Source: Haloplanus aerogenes (lineage in GTDB: Archaea; Halobacteriota; Halobacteria; Halobacteriales; Haloferacaceae). Taken from it: DNA of 64,000 bases. The notes under the pieces are model-generated. The model was not told the origin of the DNA and searched no databases. It saw only the letters and a list, made by a program, of their open reading frames with translations. The position numbers and the translations under genes were made by a program. Below, piece by piece: positions 8,560 to 17,366 of this stretch. The first letter of the stretch is position 1; the number at the start of each line of letters is the position of its first letter. The stretch is from positions 3,162,001 to 3,226,000 of the forward strand of contig NZ_CP034145.1 of assembly GCF_003856835.1 (NCBI RefSeq). Direction: 5' to 3'.

Positions 8560-8847
8560 GTGCCGCCCGACGGCGAGGGGGTGGTGGATTTGATTCCCCT
8601 CGACCCCGAATCGAATCCTTCTGAGTGCCAGTTCTGTGGCACCCACGTCTCCGACGACTTCCGGCGAACCCTCGGGGACGAGGATAACGTTGCTCACCGG
8701 TGTCTCGCGTGCGATTCGCGCCCGCGTATCCAGTCCGGAAGCGCCGCCGGACGGGAGGTCAAGTACCCCGACCCGGCGGATCAACCGAATCGGAATCGGG
8801 GCCGAAACGTCTCTGAAACACTTTCTGACGGAGGTGTCGACCAGTGA
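8560..8847 (+). CDS. Small viral zinc-finger protein (DUF7563-like)
   Basis: 95 aa from GTG 8560; GTG 8581 is a possible shorter start. The core CQFCGTHVSDDFRRTLGD followed by AHRCLACDS and GSAAGR matches a small zinc-finger family I recall as DUF7563, common in haloarchaeal proviruses and plasmids. Four Cys of two CxxC pairs and a His could bind one zinc ion. First gene of the early operon; its TGA overlaps the GTG of the next gene. Confidence 0.72.
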   Translation: MPPDGEGVVDLIPLDPESNPSECQFCGTHVSDDFRRTLGDEDNVAHRCLACDSRPRIQSGSAAGREVKYPDPADQPNRNRGRNVSETLSDGGVDQ

Positions 8848-9674
8848 GCCTCCAGGACTTCGGCGTCGAGCGGTTCGACCGCCCGCGCCTGAAGGTGAAA
8901 GACGAGGACGGCCGTGTCGCCTGTCCCGTCACACACAACCCGATAGAGTACACGGAGGGAGAGATAGAGATCGCCGTCGCCTCGCTCGCTGACGCGACCC
9001 TGAAAGGGGCGCTGTCGAACGCGGGCGTCTCCTCCGTCCGTGCGTACGGATTCGACTCCCCGCACGCCGAGGTCGTCGTCCCCGAGACGTGCCGCGGCCC
9101 GGAGGCCGCCGGCTGGAGTGACGAGTTCGTGGGCGTCGAGGTCAGTTTCACCGACTACCCGCGCTACGTTCCCGTCCGTCGCGACGACCTCGCGCCCGCG
9201 GGTCGACACGTCGACGCGCTTCAGGTGGACGGCGTCGAGGAGATCGACGCCGAGGCCGGCGGCGCGGACGAGGACGAGGACGAGCCGGGCGACGACGAAC
9301 AGCGAACCCGCGTCGGTCACTGTCAGCACGACGAGACGGACGTGTATATCGGCCGCCACGGAGACGGCGGGGAGCACGACTTTCTGTCCGTCGACGAATC
9401 CGGGGCAGCCGGGTGGCTGGGGAACCCGTACCCCGTCGAAGTGTTCGGCCGACAGGAGTCCGTCGCCATGTTCACCCACGCCCTCCTGACCGAACTGGAG
9501 GAGCGTCCAGAACTCCGTCGCGAACTCGTCGAACGCTGTCGTGGGAAGGTACTCGGCTGTTGGTGCCAGCGTCTCGATGAGGACGGCCCGCTGTGTCACG
9601 GAGAGGTTATCGCCCGCGTCGTCGACGACGTGATTCAGAAGGTCGACAGCGACGAACTGGAGGGGTCGGAGTGA
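8844..9674 (+). CDS. DUF4326 domain protein
   Basis: 276 aa. The N-terminal ~130 residues are an unrecognised domain; an acidic linker (GGADEDEDEPGDDEQ) follows; residues ~165-265 are a DUF4326 domain, with DVYIGR, GWLGNPYPVEVFGR, a helix with ELVERCRGKVLGCWC and LCHGEVIARV. DUF4326 is mostly found in phage and plasmid genes and its activity is unknown. The start is GTG 8844 inside the previous stop (GTGA), and it is coupled the same way to the next gene. Confidence 0.78.
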   Translation: MSLQDFGVERFDRPRLKVKDEDGRVACPVTHNPIEYTEGEIEIAVASLADATLKGALSNAGVSSVRAYGFDSPHAEVVVPETCRGPEAAGWSDEFVGVEVSFTDYPRYVPVRRDDLAPAGRHVDALQVDGVEEIDAEAGGADEDEDEPGDDEQRTRVGHCQHDETDVYIGRHGDGGEHDFLSVDESGAAGWLGNPYPVEVFGRQESVAMFTHALLTELEERPELRRELVERCRGKVLGCWCQRLDEDGPLCHGEVIARVVDDVIQKVDSDELEGSE

Positions 9675-9856
9675 CGGACCCGGTCGAAACGCACCTGTAC
9701 GTTCTCCTCGACGAGGACGGGAATCCAGCGCGGGCGTACCGTTCCAGCGAGAAGGCGTCCGAGGCCGTCAAGTCAGAATCGTACACTGACGAGCACCTTG
9801 TCGAGGTGTGGCCCGACGTTCCTCTCATCGAATCTGAGGGAGGCGAAGCGGAATGA
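9671..9856 (+). CDS. Hypothetical protein, early viral operon
   Basis: 61 aa from GTG 9671, which overlaps the TGA of the DUF4326 gene; the longer open frame upstream is ignored. The peptide starts MTDPVETHLYVLLDEDGN and looks like a small alpha/beta protein: two short strands, then an EKASEAVKSE helix. Its 3' end overlaps the ATG of the 560-aa protein. No family recognised. Confidence 0.65.
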   Translation: MTDPVETHLYVLLDEDGNPARAYRSSEKASEAVKSESYTDEHLVEVWPDVPLIESEGGEAE

Positions 9857-11535
9857 GTACCGACACGAACCCGGAGGGCGACAGCCTCCCGGTCAGCCGT
9901 ACCTCCTCGACGTTCCCGGAACCGGTCGAACATGGGGCCGCTGTGCAAAACGTCCTGAACGACCTCGCGCCCAGCCGCGAGGACGAGCGTCCGGGAGACC
10001 GCGATACGCTGTACGACCGCGCAGTCACGTACTGGCGCGAGCACGTGGGCGATTACGAACAGGAACCCCACCTCCTCGACGCTGACTTTTCCGCGGAGTG
10101 GCTTCCTGACGGTCGTTTCGCCCTCCTCCTGACGACCTCGAAATGGAAAGCCGGTGTGAACGGGGCGAACGGATACTCTCCGTTCTACGAACAGCATCTC
10201 AAACTCCGCGAGGTCGTCGCGGAAGGCGTCGAGGAGGACGACGCGAACCGCGGACAGGAGTTCGTCGACGGTCTCCTCCTGGAGAAACCACCACTCGCTC
10301 TCCACGTCGAAGTCATGCCACAGTACCGCGACCTCGTCTACAAAGACGGGAACGTCCTAGAGTGTCCGTACGGGGAAGGAACCCGCCTCGTCGCCTGGAC
10401 GACCTGGGCGGAGTCAGGGGAGGCCGTAGAAACGCGTGCGTACGACGCGCTACGCGCCGCGTACGGGGAGGACGCCGTCGACGTTGAGGCTGACCGGAAC
10501 TACGACTCCCGACGTATCGCGAAGGCGGAGGCACACATCCGGTTCGCCCTCGCGAAGAAGAACGCCGCCGTCGAGACGGTCGAACAGTCGAAGAACCTGA
10601 TAGAGTGGGGTGGGGAGGCCGAGATCGACGCCGCCCAGCGCCGCCTCCAGGAGGGATGGCTGGAGGCCCGCGTCTCCTCCGGCCGCTGGGACCTTCTCGG
10701 GTTCGACGCACCGGGGAAGTTCAAAACGGAGCTGAAAATCTACCAGGCCGACCGCTGGCACAAGAAGCCACCCAGCGACCCGTTCCGGCACCCGAAAATG
10801 GAGGCGTCGTTCGACGGCGTCGAGGACGGGAAACTCCCGCACGTCGATCAGTGGGACGCCGTCCTCGACTATCTGAAAGCGGTCGTCGCGACGCACGCGG
10901 AATGGGCGAGTATCGGTCGGGCGGACCTCGTCGAGGACGACTTTTTCGCGGGACCCGCCGCGCCACGCTGGGGCTACCTGAAACCTGACGGACGGCGTGA
11001 AATGCTCCACAATCGGTACAAGGACCGTGCGACCGCCGTGTACCGCGAGGCGTTGAAAGAGTCAACGACGGCCGTGTACGACCTCCTCCGCGTTATCCAG
11101 CGCGAGGGCGGAGCGACGTACGACCACCTCGTCCGGGAAACCGGCCTCGCCCGGTCGACCGTCCGTTATCACGTCGCCCGCCTCGCGGAGGAGGGCGTCC
11201 TGAAACGGCTGGGGAACCCCGTCCTCGTGGTGTTCGTCTCCCGTGACCTCCTAGAGCGAGCGGGTGACGTACTCCAGGAGGCACGCCCCGGCGACTCCGC
11301 CGAGGACCTGGAGGAGCGAGCCGACGAGCGTCGCCAGCGTCGGGAGGAGCAGCGAGACTCCGACGAACACGACGACGCCGAGGGCCTCGACGCTGACGAC
11401 GACGGCGCGTCCTGGGCGTTCCTCCGTGACGCCCCGATAGGTGCCGACGGCCTCCTCCAGCGCCTCTACGACGAGCGGCTGGGGGAGTGCGACGTTCGCG
11501 TTCGCGTCTCCAGCCTCAACGCCCCGCCAGGCTGA
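9853..11535 (+). CDS. Large winged-helix protein, candidate replication protein
   Basis: 560 aa. Residues ~409-465 form a clear winged helix-turn-helix (YDLLRVIQREGGATYDHLV, then ETGLARSTVRYHVARLAEEG). The ~400 residues before it are rich in Trp and Tyr and match no family I can name with certainty; I recall similar proteins listed as DUF7845 in haloarchaeal elements. The C-terminus is highly acidic. As the largest protein of the early operon in an element without a recognisable Rep or polymerase, it is the best candidate for a replication initiator. A transcription regulator is the alternative. Confidence 0.62.
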   Translation: MSTDTNPEGDSLPVSRTSSTFPEPVEHGAAVQNVLNDLAPSREDERPGDRDTLYDRAVTYWREHVGDYEQEPHLLDADFSAEWLPDGRFALLLTTSKWKAGVNGANGYSPFYEQHLKLREVVAEGVEEDDANRGQEFVDGLLLEKPPLALHVEVMPQYRDLVYKDGNVLECPYGEGTRLVAWTTWAESGEAVETRAYDALRAAYGEDAVDVEADRNYDSRRIAKAEAHIRFALAKKNAAVETVEQSKNLIEWGGEAEIDAAQRRLQEGWLEARVSSGRWDLLGFDAPGKFKTELKIYQADRWHKKPPSDPFRHPKMEASFDGVEDGKLPHVDQWDAVLDYLKAVVATHAEWASIGRADLVEDDFFAGPAAPRWGYLKPDGRREMLHNRYKDRATAVYREALKESTTAVYDLLRVIQREGGATYDHLVRETGLARSTVRYHVARLAEEGVLKRLGNPVLVVFVSRDLLERAGDVLQEARPGDSAEDLEERADERRQRREEQRDSDEHDDAEGLDADDDGASWAFLRDAPIGADGLLQRLYDERLGECDVRVRVSSLNAPPG

Positions 11536-12033
11536 CCGCGACCCTCTTTTCGTAGATCGCTGCCGGCTTCGCGCCGGCACGTCGCGAGCGAGCGCTATTC
11601 CCAGCCGTCTTTTCTTACGCTCTGTATCAGTTTGAGAAATTTTAGGCATCGTCATTCCGGACTGTTATCTCACACGTTTTACTTTCACCTGGGTGTTAAC
11701 GTGGCATCTCGCTTTTGTTTCGCTACGTTTCCGCGCGTACATTATACGGGCGCGGACGCCCTCGACGCCCGCACGCCGACGCGCTGGGGTCGCTAACCGC
11801 CGGGTAGAGGGTCCGGGCCGCCCACCCAGGTTGTCAGGGACCCTTAGGGTAGGTGCCCCTAAGGGGGAGAGAGAATATCGGCCGGCGGCAGAACGCCGCC
11901 GGCCTCCCCGCCCCGCCGCCGGAGGTCAGGCCGGCCGTACGAGGCCGTGACGACCGCCAGGACGACGGAACACGCCAGGATGGGGAACGGGTGGGATTGT
12001 GCTAACCGGAGTTATCAGGAACGCTTAGGAGGG
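11536..12033. other. Intergenic region between convergent viral operons, three hairpins
   Basis: 498 bp with no credible gene, between the 3' end of the early operon and the 3' end of the structural operon. It holds three perfect inverted repeats: TGCCGGC/GCCGGCA at 11561-11579 (loop TTCGC), CCCTTAGGG/CCCTAAGGG at 11841-11865, and GGCCGGCGGC/GCCGCCGGCC at 11880-11904 (loop AGAAC). A T-rich patch sits near 11610-11620. Bidirectional termination is the simplest role; a replication origin is also possible. Confidence 0.6.
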
Positions 12034-12279
12034 TCACACGGGGAGCCGGTCCCGGAGCCACGACAGCCCGAGGCCGACGACCGCCAGGACGAACAGAACG
12101 ACCTCCCCGCCAGCCGCGAGGTCGACGAGGACGCCGAACCCGAACTTCTCAACGACGAGCGCGAGGGGACTGTCCCGACAGCCCCAGTAGCACGACCGGA
12201 GGAAAAAATGGAGAACAAACCAGGCACCGAAGAGGAGCGCGAACGCCCACGCGCCCGCCTCGCGGACGCTGTCGATCAT
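12034..12279 (-). CDS. Small membrane protein, last gene of structural operon
   Basis: 81 aa from ATG 12279, which overlaps the previous stop by ATGA. Two hydrophobic helices, roughly residues 11-28 and 58-75, flank a short Cys-containing loop (RSCYWGCRDSP). The frame is open upstream but arginine-only and meaningless. Function unknown; membership in the coupled operon suggests a virion or assembly role. Confidence 0.6.
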   Translation of the reverse strand: MIDSVREAGAWAFALLFGAWFVLHFFLRSCYWGCRDSPLALVVEKFGFGVLVDLAAGGEVVLFVLAVVGLGLSWLRDRLPV

Positions 12280-12653
12280 GTACGAACGCGCTCCCGCGCC
12301 CTCGACGCGTACGCCGACGCCCGGACGAGCGCGTTTATCGCCCGCGCCCTGACGGACCCGCGCGGAGACGCGAACACGCCGCCGGCCGCGGCCGTTCCCA
12401 CGCCCAGCCGCCCGGTCGTGGCTACGCGGACGAGCGTACGGACGAGTTCCTGGGCGCGGGCGCTGTCGAACGCGACCACGTCCGCGAACGCCAGCACGCC
12501 CACGAACGCGAGGAGCACGGCACTGTACCGGAACAGCGCCGCGAGCGCCTGACCTTTCCAAACCCAGCGGGCCGCCATGACGAGCGACAGGCCGCCCGCC
12601 CCCGCGATGAGTTTCGGAGACGCCGCCAGGTCGAACGGGAGCGGCACGTTCAA
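12276..12653 (-). CDS. Small membrane protein
   Basis: 125 aa. The start is TTG 12653 (TTGA overlap with the preceding stop) or GTG 12647; both leave the same protein apart from two residues. Hydrophobic stretches around residues 14-30 and 38-60 are followed by a basic, Ala/Arg-rich tail with no acidic cluster, which is unusual for a haloarchaeal protein and could contact the genome. No family recognised. Confidence 0.55.
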   Translation of the reverse strand: MNVPLPFDLAASPKLIAGAGGLSLVMAARWVWKGQALAALFRYSAVLLAFVGVLAFADVVAFDSARAQELVRTLVRVATTGRLGVGTAAAGGVFASPRGSVRARAINALVRASAYASRARERVRT

Positions 12654-15331
12654 CGCCCCCTACGGAGCCGGAGTGTCACGTTCTGTTTCCGGGTCAACCG
12701 GTTAATCACCCGGTACGCACCCCACAAGAGGAGGCCGCCGCCCGCAAGGAGGAGCGGTGCGCTGACCTGACCCAGGACGCCCGTAAGCTCCGCTCCCGCC
12801 ATTGTCCCGACCTCCGCGAACGTGTACGACACAGCGCCTGGAGCGAGCGTTTCGACCGTGACGAGGCCGACGAGGGCCGCCACGGGCGCGTACACCCACA
12901 CGGGAACGCCGGCCCGCGAGACGACGACGCCACCCAGGAGGAGCACGCCGGTCCCGAGGCCCATCATGATGTAGGGCGGGACGAGCGGGTTCCCCGCGCC
13001 CGTCGAGACGAGTGGGGCGACGCCTCCGCCGCCTCCACTCCCGTCTCCGCCCGCCAGCGCCTCGACAATCGCGATTACCAGGCTGTCGTGCGTGTCCTCC
13101 ATAGTCAGCCGAACCGGGGAGTTCGCGGTCCCCTTATCCCACACTTTGCCGTCCTCCAGCGACTCCAGTTTGTACTCCTCGCCGGAGGCCGTTCCGTACA
13201 GGACGAACTCGACCTCGTCACCTTTCACGGTCGCCGGCCCCACGTCGAACTCCGGCGTGTCGCCAGCCTCGACGAGGCGGACACGAACGTCGTTCTGTGG
13301 GTGGACCTCCATAGCGTACGAGCGGGCGGTCGCGGTCGCGCCCGCGGACACGTTCGGGACGTAGAGAACCTGACCATCCGCCTCGACGACGGAATACTCC
13401 GCTGGAGCCGTCCAAGATTCGTTGGTTAGGTAGTGGAGGTACTGGGCCTCCTCCGTCCCCGACACGTCGATTGCGAACTCCGAACCCGCCGACTCGACGC
13501 GGAACTCCGTCGCCAGCGTGTTCCCTGGCGTCGTCGGTTTCGTGACTTGGATCGACCCGTTCTGTACGTCGACGCGAGACCCGTTCGCGGAGACGGTCAC
13601 GTTCGACCCAGCCGACACATGACCGAGTTGTGCCGTCAGCGTCGTGTTCTGGAGCGCGTAGTCGTTTACCGTCACCCACGACCCGCCATCAACGCGATAT
13701 TTGACCTCGCGGACAGCGAGCACGTCCGACTTGAACGGCACCGTCACGCTGGCGCTGTCCGTCTCGCTGGCGTAGTACCGGCTGAAGTTGTACCGCTCCG
13801 ACCACGTCTCGGCCCCGTAGTCCACGCTGACCTCGTCTTGCGCTTCGTGTGCGTACTCCATGTCCACGGACGGCGTCGGAGCGTCTGACGAACCGCCTAA
13901 CTGAACCGTGACCGTATTCGACGTGTTCACTGCGGTTGCCGGCGGGTTGACCGTCGCCGTCTCCCCAGGAGCGAGGGTTCCCGCGTAACTCGTCGTCTCA
14001 CCGTTCACGACGACCGAGGGGTTCGGTGAATAACTCGTCTCCTCGTACGAGATCGACGCGCCGACGCCGTTCCCACCCGTTGCAGACATAGACGCCGAAA
14101 CCGACGTATCGCCGTCGAGGGATACCGATTTGCTGGATTGGCTGGAGAACGATTTACTCGACCCGTCGACCGTGACAGACACGTCCTCCGGCGTGTCGTA
14201 CGTCGTGGATTCACTACGTAGGTCGGGAGTCGCGCCGGATGTTGACTCTATTTTGATCGAGTATTGGTCGGCATTATTGTACGAGCTTACATCTGCGGAG
14301 TATGTTACTCGTGTTTGATCCGACGGTAGGCTTTTGTCCTGACTGTACACCTCCGTCCCATCGACCCAAACAGTCACGCGCGCCGAAGTACTGTCGTAGA
14401 ACGTGGACAAATCCACGCTTATAGATGCTAAGTCCTTGGGCCAATCGGTAAACGTGTGTTTGACCCCCTGCGGGGAATCACACCCCCCACATTCACTTTC
14501 TACTGCATCGTAGATGTCTTGGCCGTCGCCCGAGTTCCCCGTTCTCCAAGACGTTTCTACCGTCGCGGAGGAGGGCACTTCTTCGCCCGCTATTGTCGAG
14601 GACGTAGATGCTCCGGGCGATAGTGAGAACGTATCCGTCTCCGTCGTCGACGTACCCGTGAACTGAACACTGAAGTTATCGACAGCGTCGAGAGAGTTCA
14701 CGCTGTAACTGTACGAACTCCCGTCCTGGGCCGGCGTCGCGGAGATTCGGACCTGGCCGCTGAACGTCACGGTGTTGTTACTGAAGTGCGGCACCTCGAA
14801 CGTCAGGAGGCCGCCGCCGGCCTCGACGTTCCGTCGCCAGCGCGTCCCGTCGTCGTGCCGGCCGTACACCGTCTCCGGGAGGTATCCCAGCGTCTCTTTC
14901 ACGACGCCCGCGGGTAGCGCGACCTCGCGCCCCGCGTCGTGCGTGTCGTCGCGCAGGACGAGCGCGAGGCCGTCCCCGCCCGTCCCCACACGCGCTCCGT
15001 CCGCGTCCAGGTACGTACTCGCTCGCTCTTGCGTTGTAACGACGACCTCCAGCGTCGAGGCGTGACGAGACGCCATGACCGACCCCTCCAGATCGCTCGC
15101 GTTCACACCGACCTCCGTCCCGGCGGGAACGTCCTCCTGAACGTTCGCGTCCGGGACGCCGACCATACCGGCCGGCTGTCCGACCGCCGGCACCGACGCC
15201 GACGCGACGACGAGCACGACGACCGCAACCGCCGCCAGGAGGCACCCGGGGGGTTTGCTCCCATCCGACTCGACACGCGCGGGCGCGTATCCGGTAATCT
15301 TCTCGACAACTTCGTGGATCGGTTCGATCAC
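12650..15331 (-). CDS. Large exported surface protein with C-terminal membrane domain
   Basis: 893 aa. A cytoplasmic N-terminus of ~27 residues precedes a hydrophobic segment (LLAAVAVVVLVVASASVPAV). Residues ~55-760 are Ser/Thr/Asp-rich, beta-prone and rich in N-glycosylation sequons (NVT, NGS, NTS). Several membrane helices lie between ~775 and 880, and a basic tail (RLTRKQNVTLRLRRGR) ends it. The topology suggests a virion or infected-cell surface protein, possibly a second spike or adhesin. The start overlaps the ATPase stop by ATGA. Codons for residues ~210-405 are distinctly AT-richer than the rest. Confidence 0.65.
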   Translation of the reverse strand: MIEPIHEVVEKITGYAPARVESDGSKPPGCLLAAVAVVVLVVASASVPAVGQPAGMVGVPDANVQEDVPAGTEVGVNASDLEGSVMASRHASTLEVVVTTQERASTYLDADGARVGTGGDGLALVLRDDTHDAGREVALPAGVVKETLGYLPETVYGRHDDGTRWRRNVEAGGGLLTFEVPHFSNNTVTFSGQVRISATPAQDGSSYSYSVNSLDAVDNFSVQFTGTSTTETDTFSLSPGASTSSTIAGEEVPSSATVETSWRTGNSGDGQDIYDAVESECGGCDSPQGVKHTFTDWPKDLASISVDLSTFYDSTSARVTVWVDGTEVYSQDKSLPSDQTRVTYSADVSSYNNADQYSIKIESTSGATPDLRSESTTYDTPEDVSVTVDGSSKSFSSQSSKSVSLDGDTSVSASMSATGGNGVGASISYEETSYSPNPSVVVNGETTSYAGTLAPGETATVNPPATAVNTSNTVTVQLGGSSDAPTPSVDMEYAHEAQDEVSVDYGAETWSERYNFSRYYASETDSASVTVPFKSDVLAVREVKYRVDGGSWVTVNDYALQNTTLTAQLGHVSAGSNVTVSANGSRVDVQNGSIQVTKPTTPGNTLATEFRVESAGSEFAIDVSGTEEAQYLHYLTNESWTAPAEYSVVEADGQVLYVPNVSAGATATARSYAMEVHPQNDVRVRLVEAGDTPEFDVGPATVKGDEVEFVLYGTASGEEYKLESLEDGKVWDKGTANSPVRLTMEDTHDSLVIAIVEALAGGDGSGGGGGVAPLVSTGAGNPLVPPYIMMGLGTGVLLLGGVVVSRAGVPVWVYAPVAALVGLVTVETLAPGAVSYTFAEVGTMAGAELTGVLGQVSAPLLLAGGGLLLWGAYRVINRLTRKQNVTLRLRRGR

Positions 15332-16491
15332 GACGAAACCACCCCCCGACCCTCGTCAGGTTCGCTCGTCTCGCCGGGCGCGGCCTTCGAGATTGACGCG
15401 TCGAGGTCGACCCGCAGCTCCTCACCCGTCGGTTTGGGAACGTCACCCCACGCGAACGCCTCGAAATTCGTTTCCGTCCACATGAGGGCCTTCCCGACCG
15501 ACATACGCGAGGTCAGGTCCGTGTTCATCGGCACCGAGCGGAACCCGACGACCTGACTCCCCCTCGTCGGGTTCGCCCGTCCGTTCATCGTAATCCGCCA
15601 GCGCACCTTTCGCCGGACCTTGTCGTGAATGTCTTCCGGGTTCTGTCCCGCGAGGTACAGCGAGAGGTTGAACTTCCGCGCGTCGACGACGATGTCCTGG
15701 AGGAGTTCCACCTTCTGATACGTCGCGAACGCGTCTTTGCTCGCGTCCTGACTCGCTATGTCGCCTATCTCGTCGCAAATCCAGGACGTGAAACTGTACG
15801 GGCCGAACTCCTGGCGCTGGAGGAGCGCACCGACCCACCAGTGCCGAACCGGATCGTCCGGGGAGAACTCTAACTCCTCGTAGTGTGACGAGGAGCGTTC
15901 GTACGCCTCCTGACAGCCGCGCATCTCCGGGTCGGGATAGACTACATGGAACTTGCCGGGTTCCACGCACCGCTCCCACAAGTCCGCCACGTCGTCGTAG
16001 AACACGACCTCGCGGACGACCTCCTTCAGGTCGACCTCCCGACGGTACGCGTCCTCCTCGTCCGTCGAGACGACCTTAGCGGTCACGCCGCCCCGGCACG
16101 ACGCCGGGAGGCACACACGCGCCCACGGAGCAAGGGGCGTCCACTCCGAACGCGTCTCGTCTCCGCGCCACACGACCGCCTCCCCAGCGTTCACCTCAAG
16201 GAGTCGGATCGACCACTCCAGAAGGAGCGTCGACTTACCGGCACCCATCGGACCCTCCGCCAGTAACTCGGTCCCTCCTGCTGGGGAATACGCGGAGTTG
16301 TCCTTTGCATGGAGGAGTGCCCCGGGGACGGTACTCGGGTAGTTGAACGCCTGTTCGTCGAACGACGGGATACTGAACTCCCGCCGCATATCGGCCGCGT
16401 CGGTGTGCCGAGACGTGCCGAGGAACGTACCCGTCTCCGTACGGGCCTCCAGGTCGGTCAGCGTCTCGACGCCACTCCAGGTTTCACTCAT
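15328..16491 (-). CDS. Virion-type P-loop ATPase (pleolipovirus VP8-like)
   Basis: 387 aa. Walker A GPMGAGKST at residues 80-88; a Walker-B-like strand ending in WICDEIGD (Asp-Glu) further on; SLYLAGQNPEDIHDK resembles the sensor region of HerA/FtsK-like and viral packaging ATPases. Every pleolipovirus encodes one putative NTPase in its structural cluster, and this is the counterpart. ATGA overlaps on both sides tie it to the surface protein and to the 292-aa protein. Confidence 0.75.
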   Translation of the reverse strand: MSETWSGVETLTDLEARTETGTFLGTSRHTDAADMRREFSIPSFDEQAFNYPSTVPGALLHAKDNSAYSPAGGTELLAEGPMGAGKSTLLLEWSIRLLEVNAGEAVVWRGDETRSEWTPLAPWARVCLPASCRGGVTAKVVSTDEEDAYRREVDLKEVVREVVFYDDVADLWERCVEPGKFHVVYPDPEMRGCQEAYERSSSHYEELEFSPDDPVRHWWVGALLQRQEFGPYSFTSWICDEIGDIASQDASKDAFATYQKVELLQDIVVDARKFNLSLYLAGQNPEDIHDKVRRKVRWRITMNGRANPTRGSQVVGFRSVPMNTDLTSRMSVGKALMWTETNFEAFAWGDVPKPTGEELRVDLDASISKAAPGETSEPDEGRGVVSS

Positions 16492-17366
16492 AGTCGTGTC
16501 ACGTCCATGTCCTTCTTTTCGCCCTCCGCGAGTTCGCCCGCTTTATCGACGACCTCGCGGGCCGCCGTCGCGAACGCAGGGAGGAGTTCGACCGCCGCCC
16601 ACGACTCCCGGAAGAACGGCCCGTCCGGGTCGTCGTGCGGCTGGCGAATCACCATCTGTTTCGTGTGCGGTTCGTCGACGAGCACGCGCGTCACGAGATC
16701 TCGGTCGGCCTCCGCGAACGACGCCTCCCCGAGGTACGACCCCCACGTCAGGAACGCGTCCTCGCTGTCGAACCCGTCGAGGGCGTGCCGTATCGCCCAG
16801 CCTTGCTTTTCGTCCATCTCCGTCAGCGCCGGCCGCATGGCTGGGTGTTTCTGTAGATCGGCCTCCGGCTGGAGGTCGTCGTCCCGGTCGTTCACGTACT
16901 CCGTCGCGTTCCACCGGAGCGCCCGCACCGCGTCGAGGCACGCCGGGAGCACGTCGACCGCCGCGACAGCGCGACGCTGACGGGCCGCCGCCTCCAGATC
17001 CGGCGGGTCGTCGACCCACGCCGTACGCGCCCGCGAGGTCAGGAGCGCCGCCATGTCCGGGCCGCTGAACACGCGCTCGACGAACCACTCCCCGGACAGT
17101 GACCCCAGCGTGTGTAAGGCCGTCCGCTGACTCCAGCGGACGAACCCACGCCGTGATCGAAAGCCGTCGACGAACTCCGCCACTATCTCCCGTTGATCCT
17201 GGGTCAGTTTCCCGACCGCCGGGCGGAACTCCTGGGTTTCCGGGAGGTCGTTCAGGAGTCGGTCGACCGCGTCCCGGTCGAACGTCGAGGCGCGGGCGTT
17301 CCCCTCCTCGACCGTCGCCGGGTCGTCCCGGACGCTGTCCCCGTCGTCGGGTGCCGCGCTACGCAT
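16488..17366 (-). CDS. Hypothetical soluble viral protein
   Basis: 292 aa from ATG 17366 (MRSAAPDDGDSVRDDPATVE); its first 8 bases overlap the preceding gene. No signal peptide or membrane helix; mostly helical, with an internal repetition: IVAEFVDGFRSRRGFVRW and IRHALDGFDSEDAFLTW are similar helix pairs about 130 residues apart. No family recognised. Directly upstream of the ATPase, so perhaps its partner. Confidence 0.6.
   Translation of the reverse strand: MRSAAPDDGDSVRDDPATVEEGNARASTFDRDAVDRLLNDLPETQEFRPAVGKLTQDQREIVAEFVDGFRSRRGFVRWSQRTALHTLGSLSGEWFVERVFSGPDMAALLTSRARTAWVDDPPDLEAAARQRRAVAAVDVLPACLDAVRALRWNATEYVNDRDDDLQPEADLQKHPAMRPALTEMDEKQGWAIRHALDGFDSEDAFLTWGSYLGEASFAEADRDLVTRVLVDEPHTKQMVIRQPHDDPDGPFFRESWAAVELLPAFATAAREVVDKAGELAEGEKKDMDVTRL

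Noticed and set aside
11947-12552. 201-codon plus-strand frame opposite the last structural genes
   Set aside because: It is antisense to two coupled membrane-protein genes and has no recognisable domain.
14130-14318. 61-codon plus-strand frame inside the 893-aa surface-protein gene
   Set aside because: No start context or coding signature; it appears because the local AT-rich segment lacks stops in that frame, while the minus frame is continuous.
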